The notes beneath the pieces are model-generated. The model saw only the letters and a list, made by a program, of their open reading frames with translations. It was not told the DNA's origin and searched no databases. A stretch of 17,384 nt of DNA from UBA1731 sp964567665 (GTDB lineage: Bacteria > Verrucomicrobiota > Kiritimatiellia > RFP12 > UBA1067): NCBI GenBank assembly GCA_964567665.1, contig CAZMNN010000051.1, positions 1-17,384 of the forward strand, in the 5' to 3' direction. Numbering within the stretch: position 1 is the stretch's first letter; the number at the start of each line of letters is the position of its first letter. The position numbers were made by a program, and so were the translations under genes. Below are positions 4,508 through 13,363 of this stretch, in pieces.

Positions 4508-7195
4508 TCACTCGGCCTCCTTCCGCGCCGGACGGAATATCATCCAGAGGCACCAAAGATCCAGCAGGATGGCAACAGCCGTCCACACGCCGAACGCACC
4601 GCCCGCGACAAGCATACCAATCTGGTAGACGGACAGCGAGAGCGCATACCCGACGAACAGCTGGAACGCGATGGCGAACCAGCCCCACGCCTTCGATCCC
4701 ATTTCGCGGAACGTCACCGCAATCGCAACCATGCACGGCGGCACAAACAGGTTGAACAGCATGAACGACATTGCGGCGAGCTTCGGATACTGCGACATCG
4801 AACCGAAGAGCGCACTCACGTTCGACGCCGTCGTGGCGCCGCCAAATCCGGCGGACACCATGCCGAGCGTCGCCGTCGCCTGCTCCTTCGCGATTTCAGC
4901 CGAAACCGTTGCGGCCGCACCCTGCCATGTCCCGAATCCGAGCGGGGCGAAAAGCCAGGCGATCCAGCCTCCGACGGTGGCGAGGATCGAATTGTCGATC
5001 TCGTCGCCGACAAGGTTGAACCTGAAGTCAAACGACATGATGAACCACAGGAACACGCAGGCGGGGAAGATTATCATTCCTGCCTTGAGCATGTATCCCT
5101 TCACGCGGTTCCAGGTGTGGTGCAGAATGCCGCCGACCGTCGGCATATGGTAGGCGGGAAGCTCCATGACGAACGGAGCGGCCTCGCCGGCGAATGCCTT
5201 GGATTTCTTGAGCGCGATGCCGCCAAGCACGATTATCGCAATGCCAATCACGTCCATGAGAGGCGCCACGTACCACATGTCGCGGAAGAATATCGCGGCA
5301 AACATCGCAATGATGACTGTCTTGGCTCCGCACGGAATGAACGTCGCGAGGATTATCGTCATGCGCCGGTCGCGTTCGCTCTCGATGGTTCGTGCAGCCA
5401 TGACAGCCGGCACTCCGCAGCCCTTGCCGACAATCATCGGTATGAACGACTTTCCGGACAGTCCGAACTTGCGGAAAAGACGATCCATGATGAACGCCAC
5501 GCGAGCCATGTACCCGCAGTCCTCAAGGAATGCGAGGAACAGGAACACGACCACGATCACCGGCACAAATCCGAGTACCGTCGCAACGCCGCCCCATGCG
5601 CCGTCGTTCACGAGACTCGCCACCGTCTCACCAACGCCAAGCTTCTCCAGCCCCTCGCTGATGAGAGCGCCGATGCCTGGCACCCATACGCCAAAGGCCG
5701 ACGGATCCGGCTCTTCGTATTCAGCCGCCTTCTGGTATGCGGCGTAATCGACGTTCCACTTGTCGTCCTCCTGCACGGGTTCGCCGTTCGCATCAAGCTT
5801 GGGGTTGCCCTGCGCATCAACCACATCGCGGGTGGCTGGCTCGCCGGTCTCCTCGTCCTCGACGAACACATCCTTGGCGACAACGGTCTTTGCAAGCGTC
5901 TCGTCAAGGACTTCGAATTCGCTCTCCTCGAACTCTTCACCATCCTTCTCGGCCTTGAATGCTCCCTTGGCCTTTTCGTTGAAGGCAGAAAGCGCGGCGG
6001 CGTATGAATCCTTGCCGTTCTTTGCGTCGTACGCCTCGCGGTACGCCGCCTGCCAAGCGTTCTTGGACGCCTCCTGCTTCGCGAACTCGCCTTGTGCGTC
6101 CTCGAACTCCATGCCGCCGTACTGTTCGCACGACTTGCACTTGCATCCGTCAGCCTTCCCGTCTTTGCACTTCGCGGCGCAACCGTCCTCCGAACACTCA
6201 TAGGCGTGTGTGGTGTAAGGCAAATGCCATCCGTCACCGAGGAATCCGTCGTTCGCCCAGTCGGTCAGAATCGTACCGGGGCCTCCGTCTGCAACGGCAA
6301 GCCACCACATCGCGCAGAGCGACAGGAAGAAGATAGGCAACGCAAGGATGCGGTTCGTCACAATCTTGTCGATCTTGTCGGAAAGCGTCGTAGACGCCTT
6401 GCGCGGAGAGCGCTTGAACGCCTCGGCGACGATCTTCTGGATGTACGCATAACGCTGCGTCGTGATGATGGACTCCGCATCGTCATCCATCTCCTTCTCG
6501 CAATCCTTGATGTGCCCTTCCACGTGAGCAAGGATGTCGGCCGGCACCTTGAGCGTCTCTATCGCCTTTGCGTCGCGCTCGAACACCTTGATCGCCGCCC
6601 AGCGGCTTGTGGCCTTCTCCACGCTGTCGTGAAGCGACTCTTCGATATGGGCGATGGCGTGTTCGACAGATCCCGTAAACACGTGCGGAACCTCCGCCTG
6701 CAGCCCCTTTGCCGCAACGGACATCGCCAACTCCGCCGCCTGCTTCGTTCCGTCGCCCTTCAGCGCCGATATCTCTACAACTGGGCATCCGAGTGCCTTA
6801 GAGAGCTTTGCGACGTCGATGCTGTCGCCGTTCCGGCGGACGATGTCGATCATGTTGACGGCGACAACCATCGGCAGACCAAGTTCGATGAGCTGAGTGG
6901 TGAGATAGAGGTTCCGCTCAAGGTTGGATCCGTCCACGATGTTGAGGATTGCGTCCGGCCGGTCGTTGACGAGATAGTTGCGGGCGACAACCTCCTCCAA
7001 AGAATACGGAGAAAGCGAATAGATGCCGGGAAGATCCTGTATCACAACGTCCTTGTGTCCGATAAGGACGCCGTCCTTCTTCTCAACAGTGACGCCCGGC
7101 CAGTTGCCGACGTACTGCGCCGAACCGGTCAAGTCGTTGAACAGCGTCGTCTTTCCGCAGTTCGGGTTTCCCGCAAGTGCAATTCGTGTTGCCAT
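4508..7195 (-). CDS. feoB: Ferrous iron transporter FeoB with a large Cys-rich insertion
   Basis: FeoB moves Fe(II) across the inner membrane and has an N-terminal GTPase. In this 895-residue protein the G motifs are GNPNCGKT (9-16), DLPG (54-57) and NMID (114-117). The membrane part has the family hallmarks GYMARVAFIMDR, VGKGCGVPAVMAAR (around 593) and FIPCGAKT (around 621). It is longer than a typical FeoB of about 770 residues because of some 230 residues between membrane helices 1 (about 281-301) and 2 (about 534-559). This loop holds six Cys (334, 339, 343, 351, 353, 356) and a very acidic stretch, and should face outside the cytoplasm. The start at 7195 has GGAGG 8 nt upstream. An ATG at 7216 overlapping the feoA stop (ATGA) is the alternative. 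It is co-transcribed with two FeoA-type genes and a Cys-rich membrane peptide. Confidence 0.96.
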   Translation of the reverse strand: MATRIALAGNPNCGKTTLFNDLTGSAQYVGNWPGVTVEKKDGVLIGHKDVVIQDLPGIYSLSPYSLEEVVARNYLVNDRPDAILNIVDGSNLERNLYLTTQLIELGLPMVVAVNMIDIVRRNGDSIDVAKLSKALGCPVVEISALKGDGTKQAAELAMSVAAKGLQAEVPHVFTGSVEHAIAHIEESLHDSVEKATSRWAAIKVFERDAKAIETLKVPADILAHVEGHIKDCEKEMDDDAESIITTQRYAYIQKIVAEAFKRSPRKASTTLSDKIDKIVTNRILALPIFFLSLCAMWWLAVADGGPGTILTDWANDGFLGDGWHLPYTTHAYECSEDGCAAKCKDGKADGCKCKSCEQYGGMEFEDAQGEFAKQEASKNAWQAAYREAYDAKNGKDSYAAALSAFNEKAKGAFKAEKDGEEFEESEFEVLDETLAKTVVAKDVFVEDEETGEPATRDVVDAQGNPKLDANGEPVQEDDKWNVDYAAYQKAAEYEEPDPSAFGVWVPGIGALISEGLEKLGVGETVASLVNDGAWGGVATVLGFVPVIVVVFLFLAFLEDCGYMARVAFIMDRLFRKFGLSGKSFIPMIVGKGCGVPAVMAARTIESERDRRMTIILATFIPCGAKTVIIAMFAAIFFRDMWYVAPLMDVIGIAIIVLGGIALKKSKAFAGEAAPFVMELPAYHMPTVGGILHHTWNRVKGYMLKAGMIIFPACVFLWFIMSFDFRFNLVGDEIDNSILATVGGWIAWLFAPLGFGTWQGAAATVSAEIAKEQATATLGMVSAGFGGATTASNVSALFGSMSQYPKLAAMSFMLFNLFVPPCMVAIAVTFREMGSKAWGWFAIAFQLFVGYALSLSVYQIGMLVAGGAFGVWTAVAILLDLWCLWMIFRPARKEAE

Positions 7196-7212
7196 GTCTC
7201 TTTCCTCCATCC

Positions 7213-7431
7213 TCATTCGACCTCTATCGCGGCCGCTTCGTCCTTGCGTATGGACAGCTCGTAGCCGCGCACGGTCAGCTCTATGGGATCGCCGAGAGGT
7301 GCGACCTTGCGCACCCGCGCCTCTACTCCCTTCGTAATCCCCATATCCATTATGCGGCGCTTAACCGGGCCTGCCCCGTTTATCCGGACGACCTTGACGC
7401 AGTCGCCCGCCTTGACTTCTTTCAGTGTCAT
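7213..7431 (-). CDS. feoA: FeoA family protein
   Basis: This 72-residue cytoplasmic SH3-like protein belongs to the FeoA family, which interacts with FeoB in ferrous iron uptake. Typical features are LKEVKAGDCVKVVRINGAG near the start, RRIMDMGITKGVEARVRK in the middle and the closing LTVRGYELSIRKDEAAAI. The length is normal for a free-standing FeoA. AGGA lies 8 nt before the ATG. It follows the other FeoA-type gene by 21 bp and its stop overlaps or nearly touches the feoB start region, so the genes form one operon. Confidence 0.92.
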   Translation of the reverse strand: MTLKEVKAGDCVKVVRINGAGPVKRRIMDMGITKGVEARVRKVAPLGDPIELTVRGYELSIRKDEAAAIEVE

Positions 7432-7452
7432 TGCTGTGTTCCTTTTCAGACC

Positions 7453-7662
7453 TTAAACGAGAATTCTTTTGGCGAGATCCCTGTCGACGGCAACGCGGCT
7501 ATCCATGATCCCGATTATGAGATTGCCGTTCATCTTGCACATGACCTCCACCTCGGCGCCTACGGTGAAGCCAAGCGTACCCAAATGCTTGCGCACTGCG
7601 TCATCGCCAGAGACGCACTTTATCCTGCAACGCGTTCCCACGCCCATCAACGAAATCGGCAT
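7453..7662 (-). CDS. feoA: Second FeoA-type (SH3-like) protein
   Basis: This 69-residue protein has the same fold signature as its neighbour: MGVGTRCRIKCVSGDD, then RKHLGTLGFTVGAEVEVM, a short IIGIMDSRVAVDRDLAKRI end. Two separate FeoA-type genes before feoB are known in several anaerobes. The two copies here are clearly diverged, so they probably have different jobs (for example one binding FeoB and one regulating). The start at 7662 has only a weak ribosome site (AAGTGAG), but the promoter at 7714-7742 places it as the first gene of the operon, with a leader of about 45 nt. Confidence 0.85.
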   Translation of the reverse strand: MPISLMGVGTRCRIKCVSGDDAVRKHLGTLGFTVGAEVEVMCKMNGNLIIGIMDSRVAVDRDLAKRILV

Positions 7663-7688
7663 GATGTCTATCTCACTTATTTTACGAA

Positions 7689-7707
7689 CCTAATTAGCCT
7701 TAACGAA
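7689..7707. promoter_or_regulatory. Possible DtxR/IdeR-like metalloregulator site
   Basis: Just downstream of the feo -10, and covering the probable start of transcription, a 19-bp segment contains TTAGCCT and agrees by eye with about 11 of 19 positions of the DtxR/IdeR-type box (TTAGGTTAGCCTAACCTAA), mainly in the centre and right half. The left half does not match. Iron repression at this site would make sense for a feo operon, but the match is partial. Confidence 0.25.
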
Positions 7708-7713
7708 GTCGGT

Positions 7714-7742
7714 AATATACCAAACCGGCATATTCGCGTCAA
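7714..7742 (-). promoter_or_regulatory. Promoter of the feo operon
   Basis: On the minus strand TTGACG (7742-7737), a 17-bp spacer and TATATT (7719-7714) form a strong sigma70-like promoter reading into the two FeoA genes, feoB and the Cys-rich peptide gene. It separates this operon from the defence operon that ends at 7927. Confidence 0.75.
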
Positions 7743-7926
7743 CGAAAAATATTAGCGATATAAAACTTTATGCGGTGCGGCGGAGTGCATTGCCATTTTC
7801 AGCTGAGGCGCAATCAGGACATCAAGTGCGACGCCTCCCATACAGGTTCCCGGAACGCACAAGTTCCTCACCCTCGGACATAAACTCCATTGACCTCCGC
7901 ATCGCCGGTGGAGGATGAAAACCGAC
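7743..7926. other. Spacer between the defence operon and the feo operon
   Basis: No gene is seen. A weak inverted repeat (CCTCC...GGAGG, about 7888-7912) has no T-run, so it is at best a poor terminator for the five-gene operon upstream. A GGAAC/GTTCC pair lies around 7850-7866. Read-through from the defence operon into feo is therefore possible. Confidence 0.4.
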
Positions 7927-10900
7927 CTATGCTGACGCAGCCTCTTCTATCGCATCAAGCAGGCGTTGCTCGGCATGTCGCCGGTCAAACATCCAATCGA
8001 CGCTCCAGACGCTGCACATCCTCCAACCAAGGGATTTCAGCACAGACGGCAGCAGCGCATCACGATCCCTTGCCGTAGCAGAGTGAGCATATGTGCGGCC
8101 ATCACATTCTATTCCAAGCAAGTATTGATTCTCGTTCTGCGGATTGCGCACAGCTATGTCAATCCTGCAATCCGATTGACCGACAGACCGCACTACCTTG
8201 AACCCTTTGTCAGAAAGGAATGCAGCCACCGTTGCCGCAAACTCATCATTGCCTGTCTCAACAGCTTGGACTTCAGTCTTTGCGGCAAATCCTTTTTCGG
8301 CAAAGTCGATAAAGTCCTTCAGGTGCGCAACGCCAACGGAATCCGTTCTGTCGAGATCTATCTGATGGGCGTGTATCGAAGAGAAAAGGACGATCTGCTC
8401 CTTTGCGCGAGTGACGGCAACATTTAGACGTCGCTCCCCGCCGATCTTGTTCAGCGGACCGAAATTCATCGGAAATGCGCCTTCGGCGTCCGGCGCATAG
8501 CAAATGGAGAAGAGAATCACATCTCTCTCGTCACCCTGCACGTTTTCAAGGTTCTTGACAAAAAATGGCTCGTCATTCTGATCCGAGAAGCACTGCTCAA
8601 ACGCCGGCTCCTTCGCCCGACGTTTGTCGATGATGTCCTCAATCAACCCCTTCTGTGCTTCGCTGAATGTGACCACGCCCATGCTCCGGCCTTTCTGCGC
8701 AGGGTCTTTGAATGTGTTGAATATGTAATCAACAAGAGCAACGGCCTCGTTCTCGTTAGTCCTGGAGGCGCTACGGTCGTATATCCCGTTTGATACGAAC
8801 TTAAACCGAACACCAAGCAAGGGCGATTCGGAGGCTGACGGGAAGGTCAGCAACTTGTCTTCATAGTAGTTGTGGTTGCTGAAGGAAATGAGAGACTCGT
8901 GTCTGCTTCTATAGTGCCAACCAAGATATGCCGAGTGAACGCCCACCGCAAGGCATTCATCCAGTATGCTTTCAAGGTCTTCCACACCATCAGTGTCGCA
9001 ATTCGCACCGCCGTCACCCTTCTGGAAGAAGTTTGTCGGCGGCATCTGCTTTGGATCGCCTACAATTATGACCTGGTTGGCGCGTGCAATCACGCCAATG
9101 GCATCCCAGACCGGAATCTGCGACGCTTCGTCAAACACTATAAGATCAAACTGATCTGTATCTGCAGGGAGATATTTAGCGACAGAAAGAGGACTCATGA
9201 GGAAGCATGGCTTCAGTCTCCCAGCCAGAGAACCGATCTCCGACAGAAGCTGGCGCACCGGCATATGCCGAGTCTTCTTCTCGCATTCACGCCTAAGCAC
9301 CCCTAAAGGCGCAGCCATGGCACGAATAGAACCGGGACGCCGTCTCGGCAATTCTGCCGCCACCTTTGCAAAGACCATCTTTGCGGACAGCCTTGTATAC
9401 TCCTTATCTATTTCCTGAAATTTCCTGATGCGCTCCTCGTGCCCAATGCCAGAGAAGCCAGATAGACCCGGTTCAGCCGAGAACACTTCGCTTAACATTT
9501 TTGTTGCGTACGCAAACTTGAATTCCTCCTTGATGGAGCCGACATCCAGCATCTGACGCTCCAAAGCGACAGCAAAACCCTCAACACCATGATTGGCCGC
9601 ATTTTGCCTGACATCTCTGTATCTGAATACATTGCGCATTTCGCCGACACTGGCAGCCAAGCCTTCGAGCATAGCCTTGAATGACTGGAAATCATGGTCG
9701 TAAAAATCAAAATCTACGTATTGGGCCAAGGCCTCCGCCAATTGTCTGAATGCCGTCAAGGCGCTGTCATATTCTTCTTTCAACTTTGCGAGTTCCGCCC
9801 TCAGCGATAGTTCCTGCCTTTCATTGCCCATTATCGCACGAATCCTGTCAAGGGCAGAGAGAAGATGCGCTCCATCTTCGGCTACCGCCTCATTTACGGC
9901 AGTCACGCAGTTCTTGGAATTTTCAAGCGCTGTCGAAACCGCCTCCCAGTCTGGCGAGCCGGCATTCCACAGCTCCCCGAGAAGCCCTTTGGCCTTGGCC
10001 TCGCCTCTGCGATATTCCGACTCTGCTTTCTGACATTCTTCAAACGCCGACAGTGAATTCACAAGTTCTTGAAATGTCAGTTTGCCGCCGCCGATCTTCT
10101 TGATGCCGGCGAGTTCTTTGACTATCTTCGAGTTTCGGATTGACCTGACGAGAAAAAACGCCTGTTTGTTCTTTTTGATTCTCCTTGAAATCCCCTTGAT
10201 GTCCAGATTCAACACTTTTTCGAGTTTGAACGACGCCATCTTCTTGCCTATCACCTCACGCCGTTGGAATGTTTTCTTGAATCGCAGCAAAAACCTTCTT
10301 GAAGACGCTATTTCGTCGGTAATCAATTTGACTGGCATGCTTTCTGCGGAAAACAGCGTCTGAAGAAGTTTCTTCACTTTATCAAGGATGCCGAATTTCG
10401 CGTCAGACGCATCCAATGACAAGAATGCCGCCGTGCGATCAAAAACCTCTTCCATGCCAACCGCAGCGGCCAGAGCGGAGGACACGCAATCCTGCAATTC
10501 GCGCTCAATCGATGGCGACCAGGCAAGGCTCTTCAGAATCGCAAGATTCCGATAGGCAGTCATATCGACCAATGCGGCGGCGGCGCCAAGATCAGATACG
10601 CATTGAAGCGTTGCGTTGTAGTCATCTGCCGATTGTTTCGTACATTGGATGTCAACGCATCTGTCAAATTTGGAAGTTCCGCTGTTGAGAAGCGCAGCAA
10701 AACAATCGTATGCAGACATGCCATTCGGATATGTCGCATGAAGCGCAGCGACATATCCGTCAAGATCCCGCCGCAGTCCTTCAAGCTGTGTGACCGCAGC
10801 AGTCCAATCAGTCGGCTCTGAACAGTCTCCGACTTTCAACGCAGCGGAGAACTGGGCAAGAACATCCGCCTTGCCTGCCTTGTTGGAATGAAGCTCAAGG

Positions 10901-12183
10901 CAGAACGGCTCAAGGCCTATCGATGACAGGCGATGGTGGACTACATCAAGGGCAGCCTTCTTCTCCGACACGAACAACACTTTGCGACCCAACGCCATGT
11001 TGTGCGCTATGATGTTCGCAATCGTTTGCGACTTGCCCGTTCCAGGCGGGCCGTGCAGAACGAACGACTTGCCCATCGCTGAATACAGGACAGCCGCAAG
11101 CTGCGACGAGTCGGCGCTCAGCGGACAATATAGCGAATGGCAGTCAATGTGGCGCGAGATTTCATCGGACGGAAAGACCTCAACTCCGTCTTCGTAGAAT
11201 CCACCGCCTTCTATCAGGTGGGAAATCAGTTTGTTCTTCTTGAAGTCCTCAATCCTGGCAGTCATGTCCTTCCACATGACGAACTTGCCAAACGAGAACT
11301 GCCCGACGAACGCTTCTTCAACGACAGACCAGCCGCGTCTGCCTTGTATCGCATCCCGGAATCGATCCATTATCTGCGGAACATCGACTCCGGAGGCATC
11401 TATCGGGAGCGGATCGACACCAGCCACTTCGACTTCGAACTGGTTGCGGAGAAATTCAAGCAGCGTTGCGTTTAAAACGGTGTCATCATCAAACCTCGCC
11501 ATCCTTATGCCGTCCGAAATTGAACGTCTCTTCAATCTTACCGGGACAAGCAAAATGGGCGAACGATAAACCTGTTCGTCATCCTCTGCCATTTTCCATT
11601 CAAGGAATCCGAGAGCGAGAAATAGAGTATTCACGCCAGACTCTTCCAAATCAAGCTTTGCAAGACGATATAGCTCCTTAAGCCTCCTCTGCGTTTCGGC
11701 AGGAGTCAGACGCGTCCACAAACGCTTTCTCTCAAGTTCCTTTTCGAGATTGACGTTGAAGTCTGCCTGATTGCAGTTCAGGCGTCCGTGAATGCAGTCT
11801 CGATATTTCTCCTCGCCAATAAGTTCTGAAACAGATTGAACGGCAACCGTCTCATCCGACGCAATCTTGTCCTCCAGGGCGCCTATGTTCCGGCACAGGA
11901 GCGGAATGACCTTCTTCGAATCCTTAAAGTTAAGCAGCCTGTTCTTGAGAGTGGGATCCAGAAGTTTATGCGCCCAACGGGCAACGCGGTCCAACGGCTT
12001 CGGTGAGCCGCCTTGCTGCGACGGAACGGCATCCCCCATGTTCGCCGACCAATCGCTGAAGCCTTCTCGGACAAAAGATCCGATTCTGTCGCAGACACCA
12101 CCACAGCAGGGACATTGAGGCGCCCTGTAAGGATAAATCTCACCACAGTCGCGACACTTGAAATATTCACCAGACAAAATCAT
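7927..12183 (-). CDS. DUF4011 / superfamily-1 helicase / Vsr-like nuclease fusion
   Basis: This 1418-residue protein is the probable effector of the operon. Order of parts: an N-terminal zinc ribbon (C10, C13, C24, C27); a DUF4011-like region (WAHKLLDPTLKNRLLNF, 70-86); an SF1 helicase with Walker A GPPGTGKS (378-385), then about 630 residues of mostly helical, coiled-coil-like insertion before Walker B DEAS (1018-1021), GDPKQMPP (1042-1049), HYRSRHE (about 1090), NVQGDERDVI (about 1214) and RRLNVAVTRAKE (1251-1262). It ends in a Vsr-like PD-(D/E)XK nuclease, with RIDIAV (D1342), GIECDG (E1359), ARDRD and LGWR..SVWSVDW, all key residues present. The family is known in prokaryotic defence as DUF4011-helicase-Vsr. 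AGGAG precedes the ATG. The gene lies 163 bp after the longer vWA gene and is last in the operon. A DNA-unwinding and nicking or cutting function is inferred, not shown. Confidence 0.93.
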   Translation of the reverse strand: MILSGEYFKCRDCGEIYPYRAPQCPCCGGVCDRIGSFVREGFSDWSANMGDAVPSQQGGSPKPLDRVARWAHKLLDPTLKNRLLNFKDSKKVIPLLCRNIGALEDKIASDETVAVQSVSELIGEEKYRDCIHGRLNCNQADFNVNLEKELERKRLWTRLTPAETQRRLKELYRLAKLDLEESGVNTLFLALGFLEWKMAEDDEQVYRSPILLVPVRLKRRSISDGIRMARFDDDTVLNATLLEFLRNQFEVEVAGVDPLPIDASGVDVPQIMDRFRDAIQGRRGWSVVEEAFVGQFSFGKFVMWKDMTARIEDFKKNKLISHLIEGGGFYEDGVEVFPSDEISRHIDCHSLYCPLSADSSQLAAVLYSAMGKSFVLHGPPGTGKSQTIANIIAHNMALGRKVLFVSEKKAALDVVHHRLSSIGLEPFCLELHSNKAGKADVLAQFSAALKVGDCSEPTDWTAAVTQLEGLRRDLDGYVAALHATYPNGMSAYDCFAALLNSGTSKFDRCVDIQCTKQSADDYNATLQCVSDLGAAAALVDMTAYRNLAILKSLAWSPSIERELQDCVSSALAAAVGMEEVFDRTAAFLSLDASDAKFGILDKVKKLLQTLFSAESMPVKLITDEIASSRRFLLRFKKTFQRREVIGKKMASFKLEKVLNLDIKGISRRIKKNKQAFFLVRSIRNSKIVKELAGIKKIGGGKLTFQELVNSLSAFEECQKAESEYRRGEAKAKGLLGELWNAGSPDWEAVSTALENSKNCVTAVNEAVAEDGAHLLSALDRIRAIMGNERQELSLRAELAKLKEEYDSALTAFRQLAEALAQYVDFDFYDHDFQSFKAMLEGLAASVGEMRNVFRYRDVRQNAANHGVEGFAVALERQMLDVGSIKEEFKFAYATKMLSEVFSAEPGLSGFSGIGHEERIRKFQEIDKEYTRLSAKMVFAKVAAELPRRRPGSIRAMAAPLGVLRRECEKKTRHMPVRQLLSEIGSLAGRLKPCFLMSPLSVAKYLPADTDQFDLIVFDEASQIPVWDAIGVIARANQVIIVGDPKQMPPTNFFQKGDGGANCDTDGVEDLESILDECLAVGVHSAYLGWHYRSRHESLISFSNHNYYEDKLLTFPSASESPLLGVRFKFVSNGIYDRSASRTNENEAVALVDYIFNTFKDPAQKGRSMGVVTFSEAQKGLIEDIIDKRRAKEPAFEQCFSDQNDEPFFVKNLENVQGDERDVILFSICYAPDAEGAFPMNFGPLNKIGGERRLNVAVTRAKEQIVLFSSIHAHQIDLDRTDSVGVAHLKDFIDFAEKGFAAKTEVQAVETGNDEFAATVAAFLSDKGFKVVRSVGQSDCRIDIAVRNPQNENQYLLGIECDGRTYAHSATARDRDALLPSVLKSLGWRMCSVWSVDWMFDRRHAEQRLLDAIEEAASA

Positions 12184-12309
12184 GGATTAGGCTCCTGAGA
12201 CATCTACAGCCACAATACAAAGCATGGATTTGTGAAGAAATGCCAACCCTTGCAGAAAGCAGACCGTAAACCAGTCTCAATCTTTCCGGAATGACCGACA
12301 TTGCGAACC

Positions 12310-12331
12310 ATGCCTTTCGGCGAAATGGCAT
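12310..12331 (-). other. RNA hairpin after the stop codon of the longer vWA gene
   Basis: On the minus strand ATGCC-A-TTTC pairs with GAAA-GGCAT around a GCC loop (nine pairs, one bulged A), 15 nt after the stop at 12347. No T-run follows, so it is unlikely to be a full terminator. It sits in the 163-bp gap before the helicase-nuclease gene and might protect or process the mRNA, or lower expression of the last gene. Confidence 0.4.
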
Positions 12332-12346
12332 TGTCAGAAAAACGTG

Positions 12347-13348
12347 TCAGCCAAGTGATTTGCGAAGGTCGAAACTCCCATACATGAGCTTGCCATCCCA
12401 GCCGCATCCAGGGCAATGTCCATGCATTACGCCCGGCTTCATGCAAACCTCCGCATGGCAGGTGTCACAATAGAACATACCCGTGTTTCCGCAATGTGGA
12501 CACTTGAACTCATCGCTATCAAGCTCGTCTACGTTTATGTTTCCGCCGGGCGTCCCGCCGCCAGCAAGTTTCTGTTCAAGCGGATGAACAGCGGACAGCA
12601 CAAACTTCCCTGTCTCATCCTTCCTGTACCTTATGAGAAAATGGCGGCCGGTCTTTGAACACATGCCGGAGATGAGAACCTGCCGGGATTCCCCCATCGG
12701 GCGACACTCATCTTCTGTCGGCTTGCGAATCATTCCGTCCGCCCATTCAGTCAAATCGTCCCTGACACCATCCCCATTCATCATCGAACCGGTCACACTG
12801 CGAACGGATGCCGTGACGCATTGAAACAGTTTGCCGAACGCCTCTGCCGTCATGTCGCGCATGACGTACGTATTTGGCGTTATCTCCTTCAATATCGAGA
12901 AGTCAACATCATCACCGCACCCGACTGCATGGATGGAAACGGAGGGATAACGCTTTTTGAACTTTGCATATCCAGAGCGCCAATCATCTGTCGGCTGACC
13001 ATCTGTAATAAGGAACACAATTGGTCTGTAGTCGCCTCGCACCTCACGAGTCGTCTTCGTAACATGCGAATTGATTTCCGAGGTCAACAATTCAAATGCC
13101 TTGCCGAGGCTTGTCCCAGACGAAAGATCGAGCGACGGAATTCTGACATCAAGAACGGATGACAATGGGACTTCAACTTTTGCCTTGCCTCCGAAGGAGA
13201 GCACCGACATTGCACCGATCTCGATTACCATCGGGTCCTTCTTCAATGCCTGAAGAAGCATCAACATTCCGTCATGCATCGCGGTGATGGCGTTTCCGGC
13301 CATCGACTCGGACACATCGACACATACAAATACGGGCAGTCTTCTCAT
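12347..13348 (-). CDS. TerY-like vWA protein with C-terminal zinc ribbon
   Basis: This 333-residue cytoplasmic protein starts directly with a von Willebrand A domain. The MIDAS metal site is complete: DVSES (D11, S13, S15), T79 and D116 in LITDGQPTD. The domain matches TerY from tellurite-resistance clusters, and such proteins are thought to act as metal-dependent scaffolds. After a linker (about 185-275) comes a zinc-ribbon region with CPHC (283, 286), CDTC (294, 297), C302 and CPGC (312, 315), the kind seen in TerY C-terminal domains. AAGGA precedes the ATG. It begins 15 bp after the kinase gene and is followed by the helicase-nuclease gene. It is a diverged paralogue of the short vWA gene at 16629-17267, colinear without gaps for at least 120 residues. 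A role as the regulatory link between the phospho-enzymes and the nuclease is inferred. Confidence 0.9.
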   Translation of the reverse strand: MRRLPVFVCVDVSESMAGNAITAMHDGMLMLLQALKKDPMVIEIGAMSVLSFGGKAKVEVPLSSVLDVRIPSLDLSSGTSLGKAFELLTSEINSHVTKTTREVRGDYRPIVFLITDGQPTDDWRSGYAKFKKRYPSVSIHAVGCGDDVDFSILKEITPNTYVMRDMTAEAFGKLFQCVTASVRSVTGSMMNGDGVRDDLTEWADGMIRKPTEDECRPMGESRQVLISGMCSKTGRHFLIRYRKDETGKFVLSAVHPLEQKLAGGGTPGGNINVDELDSDEFKCPHCGNTGMFYCDTCHAEVCMKPGVMHGHCPGCGWDGKLMYGSFDLRKSLG

Positions 13349-13363
13349 TATGTTTTTCCTTCT

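Noticed and set aside
2929..4755. A 608-codon open frame on the plus strand
   Set aside because: It is antisense to the Gly/Pro-rich gene, the barrel gene and the Cys-rich peptide gene, crosses two promoters and a strong terminator, and has no domain-like sequence. The minus-strand genes have signal peptides, ribosome sites and promoters.
4286..6007. A 573-codon open frame on the plus strand
   Set aside because: It is antisense to feoB and reflects the high GC of that gene. The composition is rich in Arg, His and Glu with no recognisable domain.
6092..7264. A 390-codon open frame on the plus strand
   Set aside because: Antisense shadow of the FeoB GTPase domain, whose G motifs are clear on the other strand.
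12204..12446. Small gene between the helicase and the longer vWA gene
   Set aside because: The 80-codon frame overlaps the zinc-ribbon end of the vWA gene in another frame and has no family signature. The shared DNA is explained by the vWA protein's Cys motifs.
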